Assembly (NCBI GenBank): GCA_019137255.1
Contig: WPDH01000059.1
Coordinates: 1 to 64,000, forward strand
Reading direction: 5' to 3'
Source of the DNA: Corinectria fuckeliana
Taxonomy: Eukaryota; Ascomycota; Sordariomycetes; Hypocreales; Nectriaceae
Length of the DNA: 64,000 nucleotides
Position numbers and translations under genes: made by a program. This document shows positions 11,406 through 24,300 of the stretch, one piece after another; the first letter of the stretch is position 1, and each line of letters starts with the position of its first letter. The notes below the pieces were generated by a model. That model ran no database searches and was not told where the DNA came from. It saw only the letters and a list, made by a program, of their open reading frames with translations.

Positions 11406-12096
11406 ATGGCTGGAGCCACACGGGACAGACGCCTCATCAAGGAACTCGGCAAGGTAGGCTTTTGCTCTTCTGGTTTCCGGCTACGGGCTACGGGCTTGCG
11501 GCCGCGGGACTCGGGCCACAAACTCCTGGCTTCTGGCCTTGGCCTTTGAGGAAACAACGTAATGGCTGATCTCACGCCTGCTGGCCTTGTGCAGATTCAT
11601 AAGGATGGAATGCCTCCGGGGATCGACTTGATAGAGCGCGAGGATAGCGTCGCTGGTGACTGGTTTCTCGATATCCGCGTACTGGACGCCAACCCACTCT
11701 ACGAGGGCCAGGTCTACCGACTCAAATTCCAGTTCCCCAAGATGTATCCCATCGGTGGGTTTCGCTTGCCTCCCGCCATTTCGTCTTTTGCTCCTTGGAC
11801 TGTCGGACTAACATGGATGCCATTCAGAACCCCCCGAGGTCACCTTTGACAAGAAGCCCGACCGCCCCGTTCCGATGCACCCACATATCTACTCCAACGG
11901 CATCATCTGCCTCGACCTGCTCGGCCAGCAGGGCTGGAGTCCTGTCCAAAGCGTCTCGAGCGTGTGCATGAGCATCCAGAGCATGCTGACGAGCAACGAC
12001 AAGGACGAACGGCCCCCAGGCGACGAGGACTTCGTGCGGGGCAACAAGCTGCGACCCCGCGACATCGAGTTTCTCTACCACGATACTACCGTGTAA
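11406..12096 (+). CDS. Ubiquitin-conjugating enzyme E2, UBE2W-like
   Basis: Carries ubiquitin as a thioester and passes it to substrates with an E3. Exons 11406-11453, 11595-11754 and 11828-12096; 158 aa, about the size of a bare UBC fold. The spliced N-terminus reads MAGATRDRRLIKELGK-IHKDGMPPGI. The core shows FPKMYPIEPPEVTF and, in place of the usual HPN motif, HPHIYSNGIIC with active-site Cys97. HPH plus the ending ..RPRDIEFLYHDTTV matches the UBE2W (yeast-absent, plant UBC15-18) subgroup. Human UBE2W mono-ubiquitinates disordered protein N-termini; that role here is by family analogy only. Introns are 141 and 73 bp. Confidence 0.93.
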
Positions 12097-12829
12097 CAGG
12101 CGAATAAGACAATCGGACCGGGTTTTAAGAAGCTGCACACTGAGCTTTGCGGGCATTTCTGGTGCTTTTGGCGTTGGGCCTTGGGACGCAACTAGGCACG
12201 GACGGGACATGACAACTTGTTTGGCGAGGTGATATTTTAAAGCGGCGAGTTTGATGATTGCTTGGGGCCGTCGGCCCGACCGTATGGGCGTTCATGGTCA
12301 TAAGCATAGTATATTCAACACGGCTCTATCACTGGGAGCGACGAGTTGACCTCGCATCTGCTAGTTAAAGACATGGATGCATCACACGAGACATCATGAT
12401 GTTGATCATGGCATGCATGGGCCGGCTAAGGAGGAGAGAAATCAGCGATGTGTCGGCATCGGGAGGGTTTAGACGTGTGTTTGGCAGATGCACAAGCCAA
12501 TATTAAACTAGTATCTCTTCCTTACTAAACCACGCACATCTGGCTTCGAGGATGATACGTGCTCGTGTAGACTATTAATATAGTAGATCGTCTCATTGTC
12601 CTACCCGGCTAAGCTATGTAGGCCTACTAGCTGAATGACGTCGGGCACCCGGTTAGATAGGCGGCTACGTACCTACCCTTCAGCAGCGGGGCCGCAGGCG
12701 CTGAGGCTCGGTGACCCGCCCCGCCAGAGCTTCACCGCCAGCGTACCGACTTGCCTGTTCATCAACACCGCCAAAATCCCCCCCAGTATCACAGCTCTCC
12801 CCTTCGCCGCGAGCTTGCGCTGAGCCACC
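12097..12829. other. Intergenic region between the E2 gene and VPS33
   Basis: The 733 bp hold the E2 3' UTR and the VPS33 promoter. Short opposed frames at 12635-12967 overlap the VPS33 leader and look random. No RNA gene was seen. Confidence 0.5.
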
Positions 12830-15018
12830 ATGGCTCCTCGCACGGAATTCAGCACCGAGCAGATCCGCAACAAGGCTCGCAAGGATCTGCTCTACCTGCT
12901 TGAGGGTGTACGTAAGGCTTTCTCTCCCTTGGCTAGCCCCGCGGAGCTCCCCTCCCAGCCGTCGCAAGGCAGCTAGCTAACCACTCCTCGGCCACCTTAG
13001 GTCCGCGGCAAGAAGAACGTTGTCCTTGATCGCAGCTTGGTCGGTCCCATCGGCATCATTGTCAAGGTCGCTGTCCTCCAGGAGTACGGGGTCGACAAGT
13101 TCTTCATCCTCGAGAACAACAACGTTGACACGAGCCAGCGCAATGTCATCTTCATCGCGCGAGGCGAATGCGGCCGCCATGCTGAAGCTATAGCAGGTGC
13201 GCAACCTGGAACGATCGATGCTGCGACGATTATCTAACTCACCCTCTCAGATCAGATCAAGCGGGTTCAGCGCGAGAGCCAAACGCCCCATGACTTCCAC
13301 ATATTCTGGGTGCCCCGGCGCACCCTCGTCTCCGACCAAATGTTAGAAGAGGCCGGCGTGCTTGGCGACGTCAACATATCGGAGTTGCCGCTATCTTTCT
13401 TCCCCCTCGAGAAGGACGTATTGTCCCTTGAGCTCGACGACTCCTTCCGAGACCTATACCTTTCAAAAGATGTGACGCCCAACTTCCTGTTGGCGAGAGC
13501 ACTCATGGAGATCCAACAAAACCACGGCCTGTTCCCCAAGGTGATTGGCAAGGGCGACAACGCCAAGCGAGTAGCGGATCTTCTCGCCCGTATGCGACAA
13601 GAGCTTCTCGCGGGCGAGGATGCAAGCGAGGCTGACAAGATCGGGCTGACGCCCAGTACGACGAACGAGAGCGTCATCATAATTGATCGCGAGGTCGACT
13701 TTGTCACGCCACTCCTTACCCAGCTCACATACGAGGGTCTGATCGACGAGGTTTTTGAGATCCAGAACAACCAGACCAAGGTTGACACGACAGTCGTGGG
13801 GGCTACCGCGCAGTCCTCGGCAGCCACGGCACAGAGTCGGAAGAGAACAATTCAGCTGGACTCTAGCGACAAGCTGTACGATCAGCTGCGGGACGCCAAC
13901 TTCGCCATTGTCGGGAGCCTGCTCAACAAAGTCGCCAGGCGATTACAGAAAGTACAGAGTGATTACGAGACCAAACACAAGACAAAGACTCTCGCAGAGC
14001 TCAAGGACTTTGTCGGCCAGTTACCAGGTTACCAGCAAGAGCAACAGAGTGCAAGAACGCACACGGGTCTAGCCGAGGAAATTATCAAGCACACCCGGAC
14101 GGATTTATTCAAGGGGCTATTAGAGGTCCAGCAAAACCTAGCCGCCGGTGCTGACCCATCGTCTCAGTTTGCGGGCATCGAAGAGCTGATTGCCCGGGAC
14201 GCCCCGATTCGGGAGACCTTGAGACTACTCTGCATCTACTCATGTATATCTGGGGGAATCAAGCCCCGGGATTTCGACCAGTTCCGGCGGCTAATTCTTG
14301 AGGGCTACGGGTACCAACACCTGTTGACCCTTCATAACCTCGAGAAGCTACAACTGTTCTTGTCACGGTCATCGCCACTTGCTGGGATGATCCCCATGGC
14401 TGGTAATTCTGGACCGAGTGGTACCAAGACGAACTACCAATATTTGCGTAAGCAACTGCGCTTGATTGTCGATGAAGTCCAGGAGGACGACCCAAACGAC
14501 GTATCCTACGTGTACAGCGGTTATGCCCCATTATCGATTCGCCTTGTCCAATGCATCCTCCAGAAGCAATATCTGCTCTCAGTTACGAGAGGCGGCGGGG
14601 CCGTCGGTGCAGCTGGAGCCCCGGCCGGTGCCGTTACGCAGGGATGGTATGGGTTCGACGAGGCTGTCAAGCACGTTCGTGGGCAGACATTCTACGAGCA
14701 TCAAAAGGGCGAGGACAAGGCTGTCAAGGCCAGAGCGCTTCTTTCCGGGAATAGCAACAAGCAGACGGTCTTCGTTGTCTTTGTAGGCGGTATTACCTTC
14801 ACCGAGATTGCTGCCCTAAGGTTTATCGCGAGGCAGGAGGAAGGTGAGTTCTCCCCCCATCGTTCCAACGCCATGTCCTGATCTAACCCGGTGGCTCGAT
14901 AGGTCGAATAAATATTGTTATCTGCACGACATCTATCATTAGCGGGAACAGGATGATGGATGCGGCAATCGAGAAGGAGTCGTATGCGAAGGAGAACAAG
15001 GCCACCCCCGCAGCTTGA
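12830..15018 (+). CDS. VPS33: Vacuolar sorting protein Vps33 (Sec1/Munc18 family)
   Basis: SM-family subunit of HOPS and CORVET that templates SNARE assembly at endosomes and vacuoles. Exons 12830-12907, 13001-13196, 13251-14843 and 14903-15018; 660 aa, close to the family norm. The spliced start is MAPRTEFSTEQIRNKARKDL, followed by VLDRSLVGPIGIIVKV typical of Vps33. Other marks are SVIIIDREVDFVTPLLTQLT in domain 2, the SGGIKPRDFDQFRRLIL stretch in domain 3, and the C-terminal FVGGITFTEIAALRFI with RINIVICTTSIISGNRMM, which is restored by removing the last 59-bp intron. The second intron is only 54 bp. The ATG lies in a good context (GCCACCATGG). Confidence 0.96.
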
Positions 15019-15920
15019 GCTGGTTGAACCTGTATGATACTTCAGATGTGGTTATTTGGTTGGCTGGCTGGCTGGCTGATTGAGCGCAGCTCGGCAGCAA
15101 CGTGAGACAGATCGAGCAAAGCAGATCCGCGAATCTGCCGTGATGATGAGCTGATTAATGGCATCGACTAGAAGCCCTTTTGTCGTTGTTGACGGTAATA
15201 TCTTGATAGACTTCAGAACTGGAGTGTGTCGTCGGAATGGAGGTGAGGCCCGCCCACCAAGAGAAAGCCTCTGATTCGGTCGTAGCGCCGCACGTGATCC
15301 CAGCCGTGAACATGGTTTCCCCCATCCTGAGGGGCGCGAATGGCTGACAGAGTCAAGCCCTTGCACCAAGTGTCCTGTGACAAGAGCCAACAAAATTCGA
15401 AATTGGAGCATTTGGCAGGACAAGGCATTTGGCCTCTTGCCATGGATTGATCGACGCTGGCAATTACATGATCGAGGGCGGCACACGCCCGGACCGGATT
15501 TGAGCGAGTACGAATACTCGTCGGTATATCCACCCACTCGCCCCCAGTGCCTCCATCGTGGTAGGTGACTCCAAAGGATGTGTGTAAGATGCCCATCGCC
15601 ATGCTGATACATAAACTAGACAGTCGACAGTTTGCACTGGCATTTCCAATATTGCCGTACAATGCCATTATTCTCATTTCATTCGCCCATGACTTTCATT
15701 CCGACAACAGTCGAAGCTGGTCTCCGCTTTCTGCGATAGCGGTGGATTGTTTATAATATATCTCGCCCTGCAACTTATATACAGTGGAAGCATCTGGGCC
15801 GACGCAGTTATGGGGCCTGGATTTGGGAACAACCTCAAGACGGGCACTAGATTACGGCATCGGGGTTTCGGCGGCAAGGAGGTCTTTGACTCACTGTCAC
15901 TCTCAGCAGCAGTCGGCCGA
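15019..15920. other. Intergenic region between VPS33 and the LSD1-like gene
   Basis: The 902 bp carry the VPS33 3' end, a short GGCT tandem repeat at 15061-15078, and the LSD1 promoter and leader. Opposed frames of 150-190 codons on the minus strand (15052-15677) have Trp/Arg/His-rich random composition and no family resemblance. Confidence 0.5.
15061..15078 (+). repeat. GGCT tetranucleotide tandem repeat
   Basis: About four and a half units of TGGC directly after the VPS33 stop codon, within its probable 3' UTR. Confidence 0.75.
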
Positions 15921-18900
15921 ATGTCCCCCCCAGCCACTCCCGACATGGCGTCCGCCGCCCAGTCGCAACAGACCTCGACAGAGAACACGCCAGAAATTGC
16001 ACAGGAGATAGTTGTTTGGTCCGGGAATATGGATGTCGACGACCACGCAAGCTCTCATGAGTCCGACGACTCAATGAGTGTCCATGTCAACGTTGAGTAA
16101 GTGGCACCCGATGGCATTATCCCTCCTGGCTCCTCAACACGGCTTATTGGTTTCATGCCTTGATTCTTGTCTAAACGTGCTACAGACCAGAGATTCCTCA
16201 GACTATCGACACAACACTACCACACACTGCTATTATGAACGGCGCCGCCGGCTCATTCGCATCTTCACTATCGGCACTAACGGAACTCTCCGAAATATCA
16301 TCGGCACCTTCAACCGTGTCAAGTAAAGCTACAACCCCTGTTGAGGCAGAAGGCCTTGGGGATCAGTCAAGCCACGAGCAGCCGGCTCCAACTCTCCGAC
16401 AATCTCCTCGCAACGATACTGAACGTTACAACTTCAACATTCTCCCGAAGTCGTCAATCCCGACCGACGTTCCACCATACAAATATGCCAGCGAGTGCAT
16501 CGTGGCGGCCGAGTCATCTCGACTCAATCCGTATGCCTTACATCCAGAGGAGTACCATCTTCTGCGTCATCATATTTCTCACACACAAGTCACAACCTAT
16601 TTGAATATCAGAAATGGCATTTTACGTCTTTGGTTGAGACGTCCTTGGGTCGGCGTAACCCGACAAGAGGCGGTTGGCTGCGCGAACGCTCGCTGGTTCG
16701 ACGCAGCAAGTGTTTGTTACGATTGGCTCGTGCGGCGTGGGTACATCAACTATGGATGTGTCCAGGTTCCCGAAGCCGAGATCGATGACAAGAACACCCC
16801 AATCATCAAACGTCAAAAGACCATTGCAGTTATCGGTGCCGGAATTTCAGGCTTGGGTTGCGCTAGACAGCTAGAGGGGCTGTTCAAACAGTATGCCGAT
16901 ATCTTCTATGAACGGGGCGAGGAGCCGCCTCGTGTCGTAGTCCTCGAGGGAAGAAGCCGTGTAGGTGGTCGCGTCTACTCCCGCGAATTCAAGACCAAAC
17001 CCGTTGAACCTCAGCCAGCATTTGCGGGGAAGCGGCACACTGCAGAAATGGGCGGCATGATCATCACCGGATTTGACCGCGGAAACCCCATCAACATCCT
17101 CCTTCGTGGCCAGCTCAGCTTGCCATATCATCCTCTCACGGCAGATACTACAATCTACGACATCAACGGAAAGCCTGTAGACCCAGTGCGAGACCAGCTT
17201 GTAGAGAAGCTTTACAATGACTGCTTGGACCGAGTTAGCGAGTACAAGCACAAGTTGCAGCCATCAAAGCTTATCGAGGGCAACCGTGGTCTTCTTCACG
17301 AAGGACGAGACAGTCCCGGAGACGGCAGCAAGACGATGCTTCAGGCGGAAGAGGCAGCTGCAGCATTGCCACACGCTCCGCCAGTTGCTGAGCAGAACGT
17401 ACCGGAAACGGTCAACCTAATTCCGGTGTCGTCAGACAAGTTGACCGGTCGGGTTCACAACGAACCTGGGACACCTGCCACGTTGAAGGCTTCAGAAAAA
17501 GCAACGCTGATGGGATGGACTCTGCGAGACCAATCTGCAAGAGACAAGAACATCGACTTAGCTCAAGCTGTCAGCGAGAAAGAGGCAACATTGGGGTCTG
17601 TTCTTGATTCTGCGATCTCCCAATACAAGCAACTCGTCGAGTTGAACCCGCAAGACTACCGGCTCATCAATTGGCACATCGCCAACCTCGAATACAGCAA
17701 CGCAACAAATCTGCACAAGCTCAGCCTGGGGTTGTGGGATATTGATGCCGGCAACGAGTGGGAGGGCAGCCACACAATGGTCGTGGGCGGGTATCAGAGT
17801 GTAGCACGTGGACTAGTCCAATGTCCAACCTCCCTCGATCTGAGGACCAAGTTCGCGGTCAAGAGCATCTCGTACCACAGCGAAGACAGTCTTGGGTCTG
17901 CTACAATTGAGTGCGATGACGGTTCAGTGGTGGATGCAGATGCCGTTGTCTGCACCATCCCACTCGGCGTCTTAAAGCAAAACAACGTCACGTTTGAGCC
18001 GCCACTTCCATCGTGGAAGACAGATGTGATTGGGCGCCTAGGGTTTGGCATCCTGAACAAGGTGGTTCTCGTATACGACAAGGTGTTTTGGGAGTCTGAC
18101 CGGCACATCTTCGGTGTGCTTAGGGAACCGTCAAATCGTCACAGCACTTCTCAGAAAGACTATTCGGTGAATCGGGGACGGTTCTTTCAATGGTTCAATG
18201 TGTCAAACACCACAGGTCTGCCTTGTCTGATAGCTCTCATGGCTGGCGATGCCGGGTTTGAAACGGAGCATTCAAGCAACGACAGTCTCGTGGGCGAGGC
18301 TACGGAGGTGCTACGAAGTGTGTTTGGGCAGGACGTTCCTCATCCTGTGGAAGCGGTAGTTACCAGATGGGGCTCGGATCGATTCGCCAGAGGAAGCTAT
18401 TCATCGGCGGCTCCTGGCATGCAACCAGAAGACTACGACGTGATGGCTCGGGCTGTTGGCAATTTGTTCTTTGCCGGCGAACACACCATCGGCACTCATC
18501 CGGCGACCGTTCACGGCGCGTATCTGTCTGGTCTCAGAGCCGCGTCTGAGATCCTGAGCACGATGATTGGGCCCATCGAGGTTCCAACACCCCTCATTCT
18601 CCCAAGAGACTCGTTGCTGCTACGAAAGCGCAAAGAACCTCTTAAGGACCCGAGACAAGCTCGCCTCGAAGCTTACGAGCTGGAAGTATGGGTCCACATC
18701 AAGTCCAAGATCGGAGAGCGCCCCGTTCGTCCGGGCAAGATGGCCGCCAACGCGTATCTCCTCTACAGCAAGACCTTCTTTGACGTGGCGCGCAGGCGGT
18801 GTGAGGAAAACCGCAAGCCTGGCCGCGGCGGCCGCGCGGTTCCCAATGAAGTTCGCATCATGACATCCAAGATGTGGAAGGAGGCCTCTTTCGAGGACCG

Positions 18901-19144
18901 CAAGCCCTTCGAGGACCAGGCCTCGGAGCAGAAGCACGCCTACGCCGCAGCCGTGCAGGCCTTCACCCAGGCAGCTGAGAAGTGGGATCGGGAGGCCATT
19001 ACTCTCAGGGCGGCGTACGAAAAGGACCATCCCAGCATCGCCCGGCCGGGAGAGCTCGCTCGCTTGGCCCGGTCGGCACAGAAGTCTCGGAGGACGAGGA
19101 ATGTGAGCTACGCGGAGAACCGAGACAGCGACATGGAGTTTTAG
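15921..19144 (+). CDS. LSD1-type histone demethylase with SWIRM, amine oxidase and HMG box
   Basis: FAD-dependent demethylase of mono- and di-methyl-lysine on histone H3; nuclear. Exons 15921-16096 and 16186-19144; 1044 aa. The join at residue 59 gives VHVNVEPEIPQTIDTT. Domains: acidic Ser-rich N-terminus; SWIRM about 140-255; FAD-binding Rossmann motif IAVIGAGISGLGCARQLEGL near 270-290; amine oxidase with the linker region 390-520; the NKVVL lysine at 684, equivalent to the LSD1 lysine that hydrogen-bonds the flavin; and FFAGEHTIGTHPATVHGAYLSG near the FAD end. A C-terminal HMG-like box (about 904-975, RPGKMAANAYLLYSKTFFDV) matches fungal orthologues such as S. pombe Lsd1/2 and Aspergillus HdmA. 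In-frame upstream ATGs exist (for example 15810), so the N-terminus may be longer. Confidence 0.94.
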
Positions 19145-19521
19145 GTTCGGTGTACTAATTGCCTCGACGTTCGAATCACGGTTGGCGCTTTTTGTTTGGT
19201 TTCGGGAGCGGGAGACTGGTCTGGCGCTATTGTCATGAGGAATGCAGCCCAGCCATTTGCGCATGTGCGGTGTTCGGAGCTTTTGAGGGGGTTTGACTTG
19301 TACGTAGCACCCACCAGGTATATGTTAATTTAGTCTTCCACACAAATATAAATGGGTTGGGTTCGATGGAATGTGACAATTGTGATCGCTGCCACACACG
19401 GGATCATGTGGGCTACTAAGGAATTTATTGAAGGCTTTGATACACTTGGGGAACCACGGTTTAGTGACCGGTGGTGTTGATACAAAGGGAAGCGTCAAGC
19501 CCCGACTTGCACCTCCATTGT
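19145..19521. other. Convergent intergenic region (3' UTRs)
   Basis: The 377 bp between the stops of the convergent LSD1 and ATP3 genes hold both 3' UTRs. Nothing else was recognised. Confidence 0.5.
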
Positions 19522-20771
19522 TTACATATCCTCTGAAGCAGTAGCACCGGTGATAATCTCAACCAACTCTCCGGTAATGACGGCCTGTCGGGTACGGTTG
19601 AAGAGAATTTGGTACCTGCTGATCATGTCACCGGCGTTCTTGGAGGCATTCTGCGGGAATTATTAGCATTGTGCATTGCTGAAAGTTATGGGGCTCTTTT
19701 TATTCATATCACTTACGTCCATGGCATTTCGGCGGGCAGACTGCTCGCAAGCGTGTCCCTCAGCCAGCGCCCAGTAGAGGGAGTTGGCAAGGCTGTACTC
19801 GCGCATGTTGGAGAGGACCTCGTCGTCAATCTCAAAAGCGGAGAAGTTGGCTAAGACAAACAAACGTCTCGTCAGCAATGTGTTCATAGGCTTCTCAATT
19901 CTAGTCAGGCTTACGTGACTGAAGGATGGCCTCTTCGGAAAATGCCTCAATGAAGGAGCTCTCGTAGGTCTGGGCGTTGACGAAAGAGTTGTACAGGATC
20001 TTGATGTCGGTGTACTCGGTGGGGAGCTGGATGATCTGGTCGGCGATGGCCTGGGCATCGGCGAAGGAGGGGACGTCCTTGCCGATACCAGAGAAGCTGA
20101 GCTGGATGCCCTGGGAGTTGGTTCGGGACAGCTGAGCCTTGGCCTTCTCGCCGATGATGACCAGGTCGAAGGCGGGCTCAGTAGCGGCCAGGGCACGGAC
20201 GCGACGGCTGAGACCGGAGTGAATACCACCGCAGAGTCCCTTGTCGGAAGAGCAGACGATGATCAGGGTCTTCTTGTCATCAGACTCGACGGCCTTGGTC
20301 TCGGCAGACTGGTAGACCTCGTTCGAGGTCTCGCCGTAGCTGCGCGAGTTGGTCATGGCGCGGGTGGCACGAGTGAGCTTGGTGGAGGCGACGATCTTCA
20401 TGGTCTTGGTGATCTTCTCGATGTTGCGGATGGACTTGAGACGGTCCTCGATGTCACGGAGGGTCGCATAGGTGGCAGCGGTTCCGGGGCCGGCAACGGC
20501 AGCTCTGCGACGGGGACACGGGCATCAGCAAACGGATTTCGTCTCTTTCGTACGCATTGCCCATCGCTCTCAGCAACGAGATGTCCCATGAATAATTGCG
20601 TGGAAGAGGCGGCGCTGGCGGGCGGCCGTCGGCGTTGTTGCGGCCGTCCGACCAGCTTCCGTAGCTCCTTCGGCAACAAAATCTTGGGGGGGCCGGAATC
20701 CGAGGGGGGGCTTACCGGGACTGGGCTGCGGCGGCAGCTCGGAGAGCTGGTCTGGCCGCTCGTGACAGCAT
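19522..20771 (-). CDS. ATP3: Mitochondrial ATP synthase F1 gamma subunit
   Basis: Central rotor stalk of F1-ATPase in the mitochondrial matrix. Coding exons on the minus strand: 20716-20771, 20505 boundary to 19915 (exon 19915-20504), 19717-19850 and 19522-19650; 302 aa. The presequence MLSRAARPALRAAAAAQSRAA is Ala/Arg-rich and acid-free. The mature part starts near TYATLRDIEDRLKSIRNIEK, with the conserved ITKTMKIVASTKL helix, SDKGLCGGIHS, and the C-terminal helix SARRNAMDNASKNAGDMI, the family signature rebuilt across the last intron. Introns are 211, 64 and 66 bp. The gene is convergent with LSD1 and divergent from TOP1 (563 bp between start codons). Confidence 0.96.
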
Positions 20772-21334
20772 CGTGACGGACGTGTATATTCGGACTGAGC
20801 CTCTGCCAACGGTGGCCCAATTGATCGCGACGGTGGGATCAATTGATGGGTGAATCGGTCGTGTAAGGTCGGGTTGAGGTGTATTGCGGACCTTCGTTTT
20901 GTTCTCGTCACTCTTTTCCGGTAAATTAGCGGCTACGCCTAAAGCGACCGGCTGTCACGTGATGGTGCGCCTGGTAGCCGGGCACCCTCGAGGCGCTAGC
21001 ACTGCTTCGCTAGGTACGGAGTACTACTCGGCAGGTTGCCTTCCCCGGGCCCGCCAAGCAACACGCCGACGCCCTCTTCTTTTGGGTTTCTCTGCCTCTC
21101 TTTGTTCTTCCCTCTCACCCTCCCGCTACTCTTTCCTCCCTCATCTCCACTGTCAGGCGTTGAGGGGGCATGTCCCGCTACTCCAAGCGCTTTTTCCCGT
21201 TTTTCTCTCTCTTCCCCAACTTCGAATCGCTCTTCCCGAGGCCTTCCTCTTCCACCACCTCCGTCTCGCATCCTAGTCCCTGACTCCGTAACCTTCACTC
21301 TGCAGCGCACGCCTCAACCACCAGGCTGCCCAAC
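20772..21334. promoter_or_regulatory. Divergent promoter region ATP3/TOP1
   Basis: The 563 bp separate the two start codons, so both promoters lie here. A TACGGAGTA element sits at 21015-21023. The TOP1-proximal half (about 21060-21240) is strongly CT-rich on the plus strand, typical of a fungal transcription-start or leader region. No TATA box is evident. Confidence 0.6.
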
Positions 21335-24300
21335 ATGAGCTCTGCCAGCTCAGACGACGACCGCCCTCTCGCGAGGGCCAACGGCCGTGGTGAGTCGCCT
21401 TGTCCCTGTCCTGTCTTGTCACTGTCCTTTGCCCCTCTGTTGTCCCCCGTTGGCGCGCTTCGACCTGGGTTTTCCGACTACTCCTGCCTCGACTCCGAAC
21501 ACTTGCGCATACCTCGGCTCGATTCATGCTAACAAGGAACCTTTCTCAGTCTCCGCTCCCAAAATATCGCATGCTCAGGACAGAGCCTTGGACCGCGACG
21601 GACCCAACGGCGACGTCCTCGGAGGCCTGTCGGTGCGCAACGGCCCAGTCGAGTACGAGGATGTGGACATGGACGCGCCGGTTGCGAATGGCGCAAGCAA
21701 GCGCAAGTCGCGTGCTTCCATCACCAAGATCAGCTACAAGGACGACTCCGAAAGCGACGATGGTGCTCCACTGGTTCGTGATCCTCCCAGGCCGAGAAAA
21801 AATCGCTGTGGGGCCAACTCGAGCTGACGATGCTTTCACAGGCAAAACGACCACGGCAGTCCAAGAAACCCGTCGTTTCAGACTCGGATGACGAACCGAT
21901 CAGCAAGTCGAGGGTCAAAAAGCTTCCTCCCTCCTATGACGAAACTGCCCTGCCCGAAACTTCAGACGATGACCAGCCGCTTGGGGTTAAACTCGCGAAA
22001 AAAAAGGCATCCATCGAAAAGAAGGCGGAGCAGGAGTCCAAGTCTATTCGTGCTAAGAAGGCCACTCCCAGGAAGTCCATCAAGGACGAGTCTGACGACG
22101 ACGTGCCCCTTGCCAAATCTTCTGCCAGCAAACGGCAATCAAATGGAACAGCGGCGAAACGGAAATCGAATGGCGTTAAAAAGGAGGAGTCCGATTCCGA
22201 CGCCCCAATTTCCAAGAAAAGCAAGGCCGCGCCTGCTAAGAAGAGCACCAAAACTACTGCAGCAAAGAACGCAAAGAACGCAGATAAGGTCAAGGAGAGC
22301 GACGACGAAGAAGACGAGCACCAGTGGTGGAAGAACCCGGAGAACCAGGACAACTCCATCAAGTGGCGGACCTTGGAGCACAACGGCGTTCTCTTTGCCC
22401 CCGAGTACGAGCCTCTCCCCAAGAACGTAAAGTTGATATACGATGGAAAGCCAGTCAGTCTTGGTCTTGAGGCTGAAGAAGCTGCCAGCTTCTGGGTGGC
22501 TATGATGACACCCGCTTCGTCTCACCATCTGGATAACCCCGTGTTCCGTGAAAATTTCTTCGCCGACTTTTCCGACTTCGTCAAGAAGTCTGGTGCAACA
22601 GACGACAAAGGCAACAAGGTCCAGATCAAGAGCCTCGACAAGTGCGACTTCTCGCAGATGTACGAGTACTGGTCAGCCAAGGCTGAGGCCACCAAGACCA
22701 AGAACATGACAAAGGAGGAGAAGGAAGCTGCCAAGGCCAAGAAGGACAAGCTGGAGGCACCCTACCTCCACTGCATGTGGGATGGTAGACAACAAAAAGT
22801 TGGCAACTTCCGAGTTGAACCCCCTAGTCTCTTCCGTGGCCGGGGAGAGCACCCCAAGACTGGAAAGATCAAGACCAGAGTCTGGCCCGAGCATATCACC
22901 ATCAACATCGGAAAAGATGCGGAGGTACCAACGCCTCCGGCCGGACACAAGTGGAAGGCTATCCAGCACGACCAGAAGGCGACTTGGCTGGCTATGTGGC
23001 AGGAAAATATCAATGGTGCTTACAAGTACGTGATGCTTGGAGCTGCCAGTGATATCAAGGGACAGAGCGATTTCAAGAAGTTCGAAAAGGCTCGAGAGCT
23101 GAAGAAGCATATCGGCAAGATTCGCAAGGAGTACACCAAGGAACTCAAGAGCGAGGTTATGGCAGATCGCCAGAGAGCCACGGCCATGTACCTCATTGAC
23201 AAGCTTGCTCTGAGAGCCGGAAACGAGAAGGATACCGAAAACGAGGCCGACACTGTGGGCTGCTGTTCGCTCAAGTACGAGCACGTCACCCTGAAGCCTC
23301 CCAATGAGGTCACCTTTGACTTCCTCGGTAAGGACAGTATCAGATACAACGAGACTGCCACTGTCGACGCCCAGGTCTTCAAGAACTTGAAGCTTTTCAA
23401 GAAATCACCCAAGACCACTGGCGACGACCTGTTCGACCGCCTGAACGTGAGTGGAGGAATCGTCCGTGTCTAGGCGCTAATGCTAATATCGTTTCCAGAC
23501 TTCCCAACTGAACAAGCATTTGAACAGCTACATGCAGGGTTTGACAGCCAAGGTCTTCCGTACATACAATGCGTCTTTCACCATGTCAGAGCTGCTCAAG
23601 GAACTTAGCAAGGATCCTCGATCTCGCGGCAGTGTTGCAGAGAAGGTCAAACTCTATAACGATTGCAACCGTAAAGTTGCCATTCTTTGCAATCACAAGC
23701 GAACCGTGGGCGCCGGGCATGAACAGCAGATGCAGAAGCTCGGTGACAGGGTATGTGCTATCTAATTACGAGCATTGGAGGACGGGGAGCTAACGTGCTG
23801 CTTTAGATCAAGGGCATGCGGTATCAGAAATGGCGAACAAAGAAGATGATTCTAGATATCGATCCCACCCAGAAGAAGAAGAAGGGTGCTGCCTGGTTCG
23901 AGCTTGATGAAGATCTGGATGAGGAGTGGATCCATGAGCACCAACAATTCTTGGTTGAAGAGCAGCGGACAAAGATAACCAAGAAGTTCGAGAAGGACAA
24001 CGAAAAGCTCAAGGCCAACAAGGAAAAGGCCCTCCCCGAGAAGGAGCTCAAGGAGCGCCTCCAGGCGGTCAAGGAGCTAGAAGCCAAGTTCAAGAAGGAG
24101 AACAAAACGAAGAAAGTCGTGGCTGAGGGCCGAGGACCAACCGTTGAAAAGTTCATTACGGCGCTTGACAAGATTGATGAACGAATCAAGACGCTCGAGC
24201 TGCAGGCTGAGGATCGCGATGGCAACAAGGAGGTTGCTCTTGGCACTTCCAAGATGGTGAGGATTCCTTGTCTCGACTAACGATTGTTTTTTTACTGACT

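Noticed and set aside
15052..15677. Overlapping 150-190-codon minus-strand frames after VPS33
   Set aside because: They start from non-ATG codons or have random Arg/His/Trp-rich composition, and no family resemblance.
18620..19264. 214-codon minus-strand frame
   Set aside because: Antisense shadow of the HMG-box end of the LSD1-like gene.
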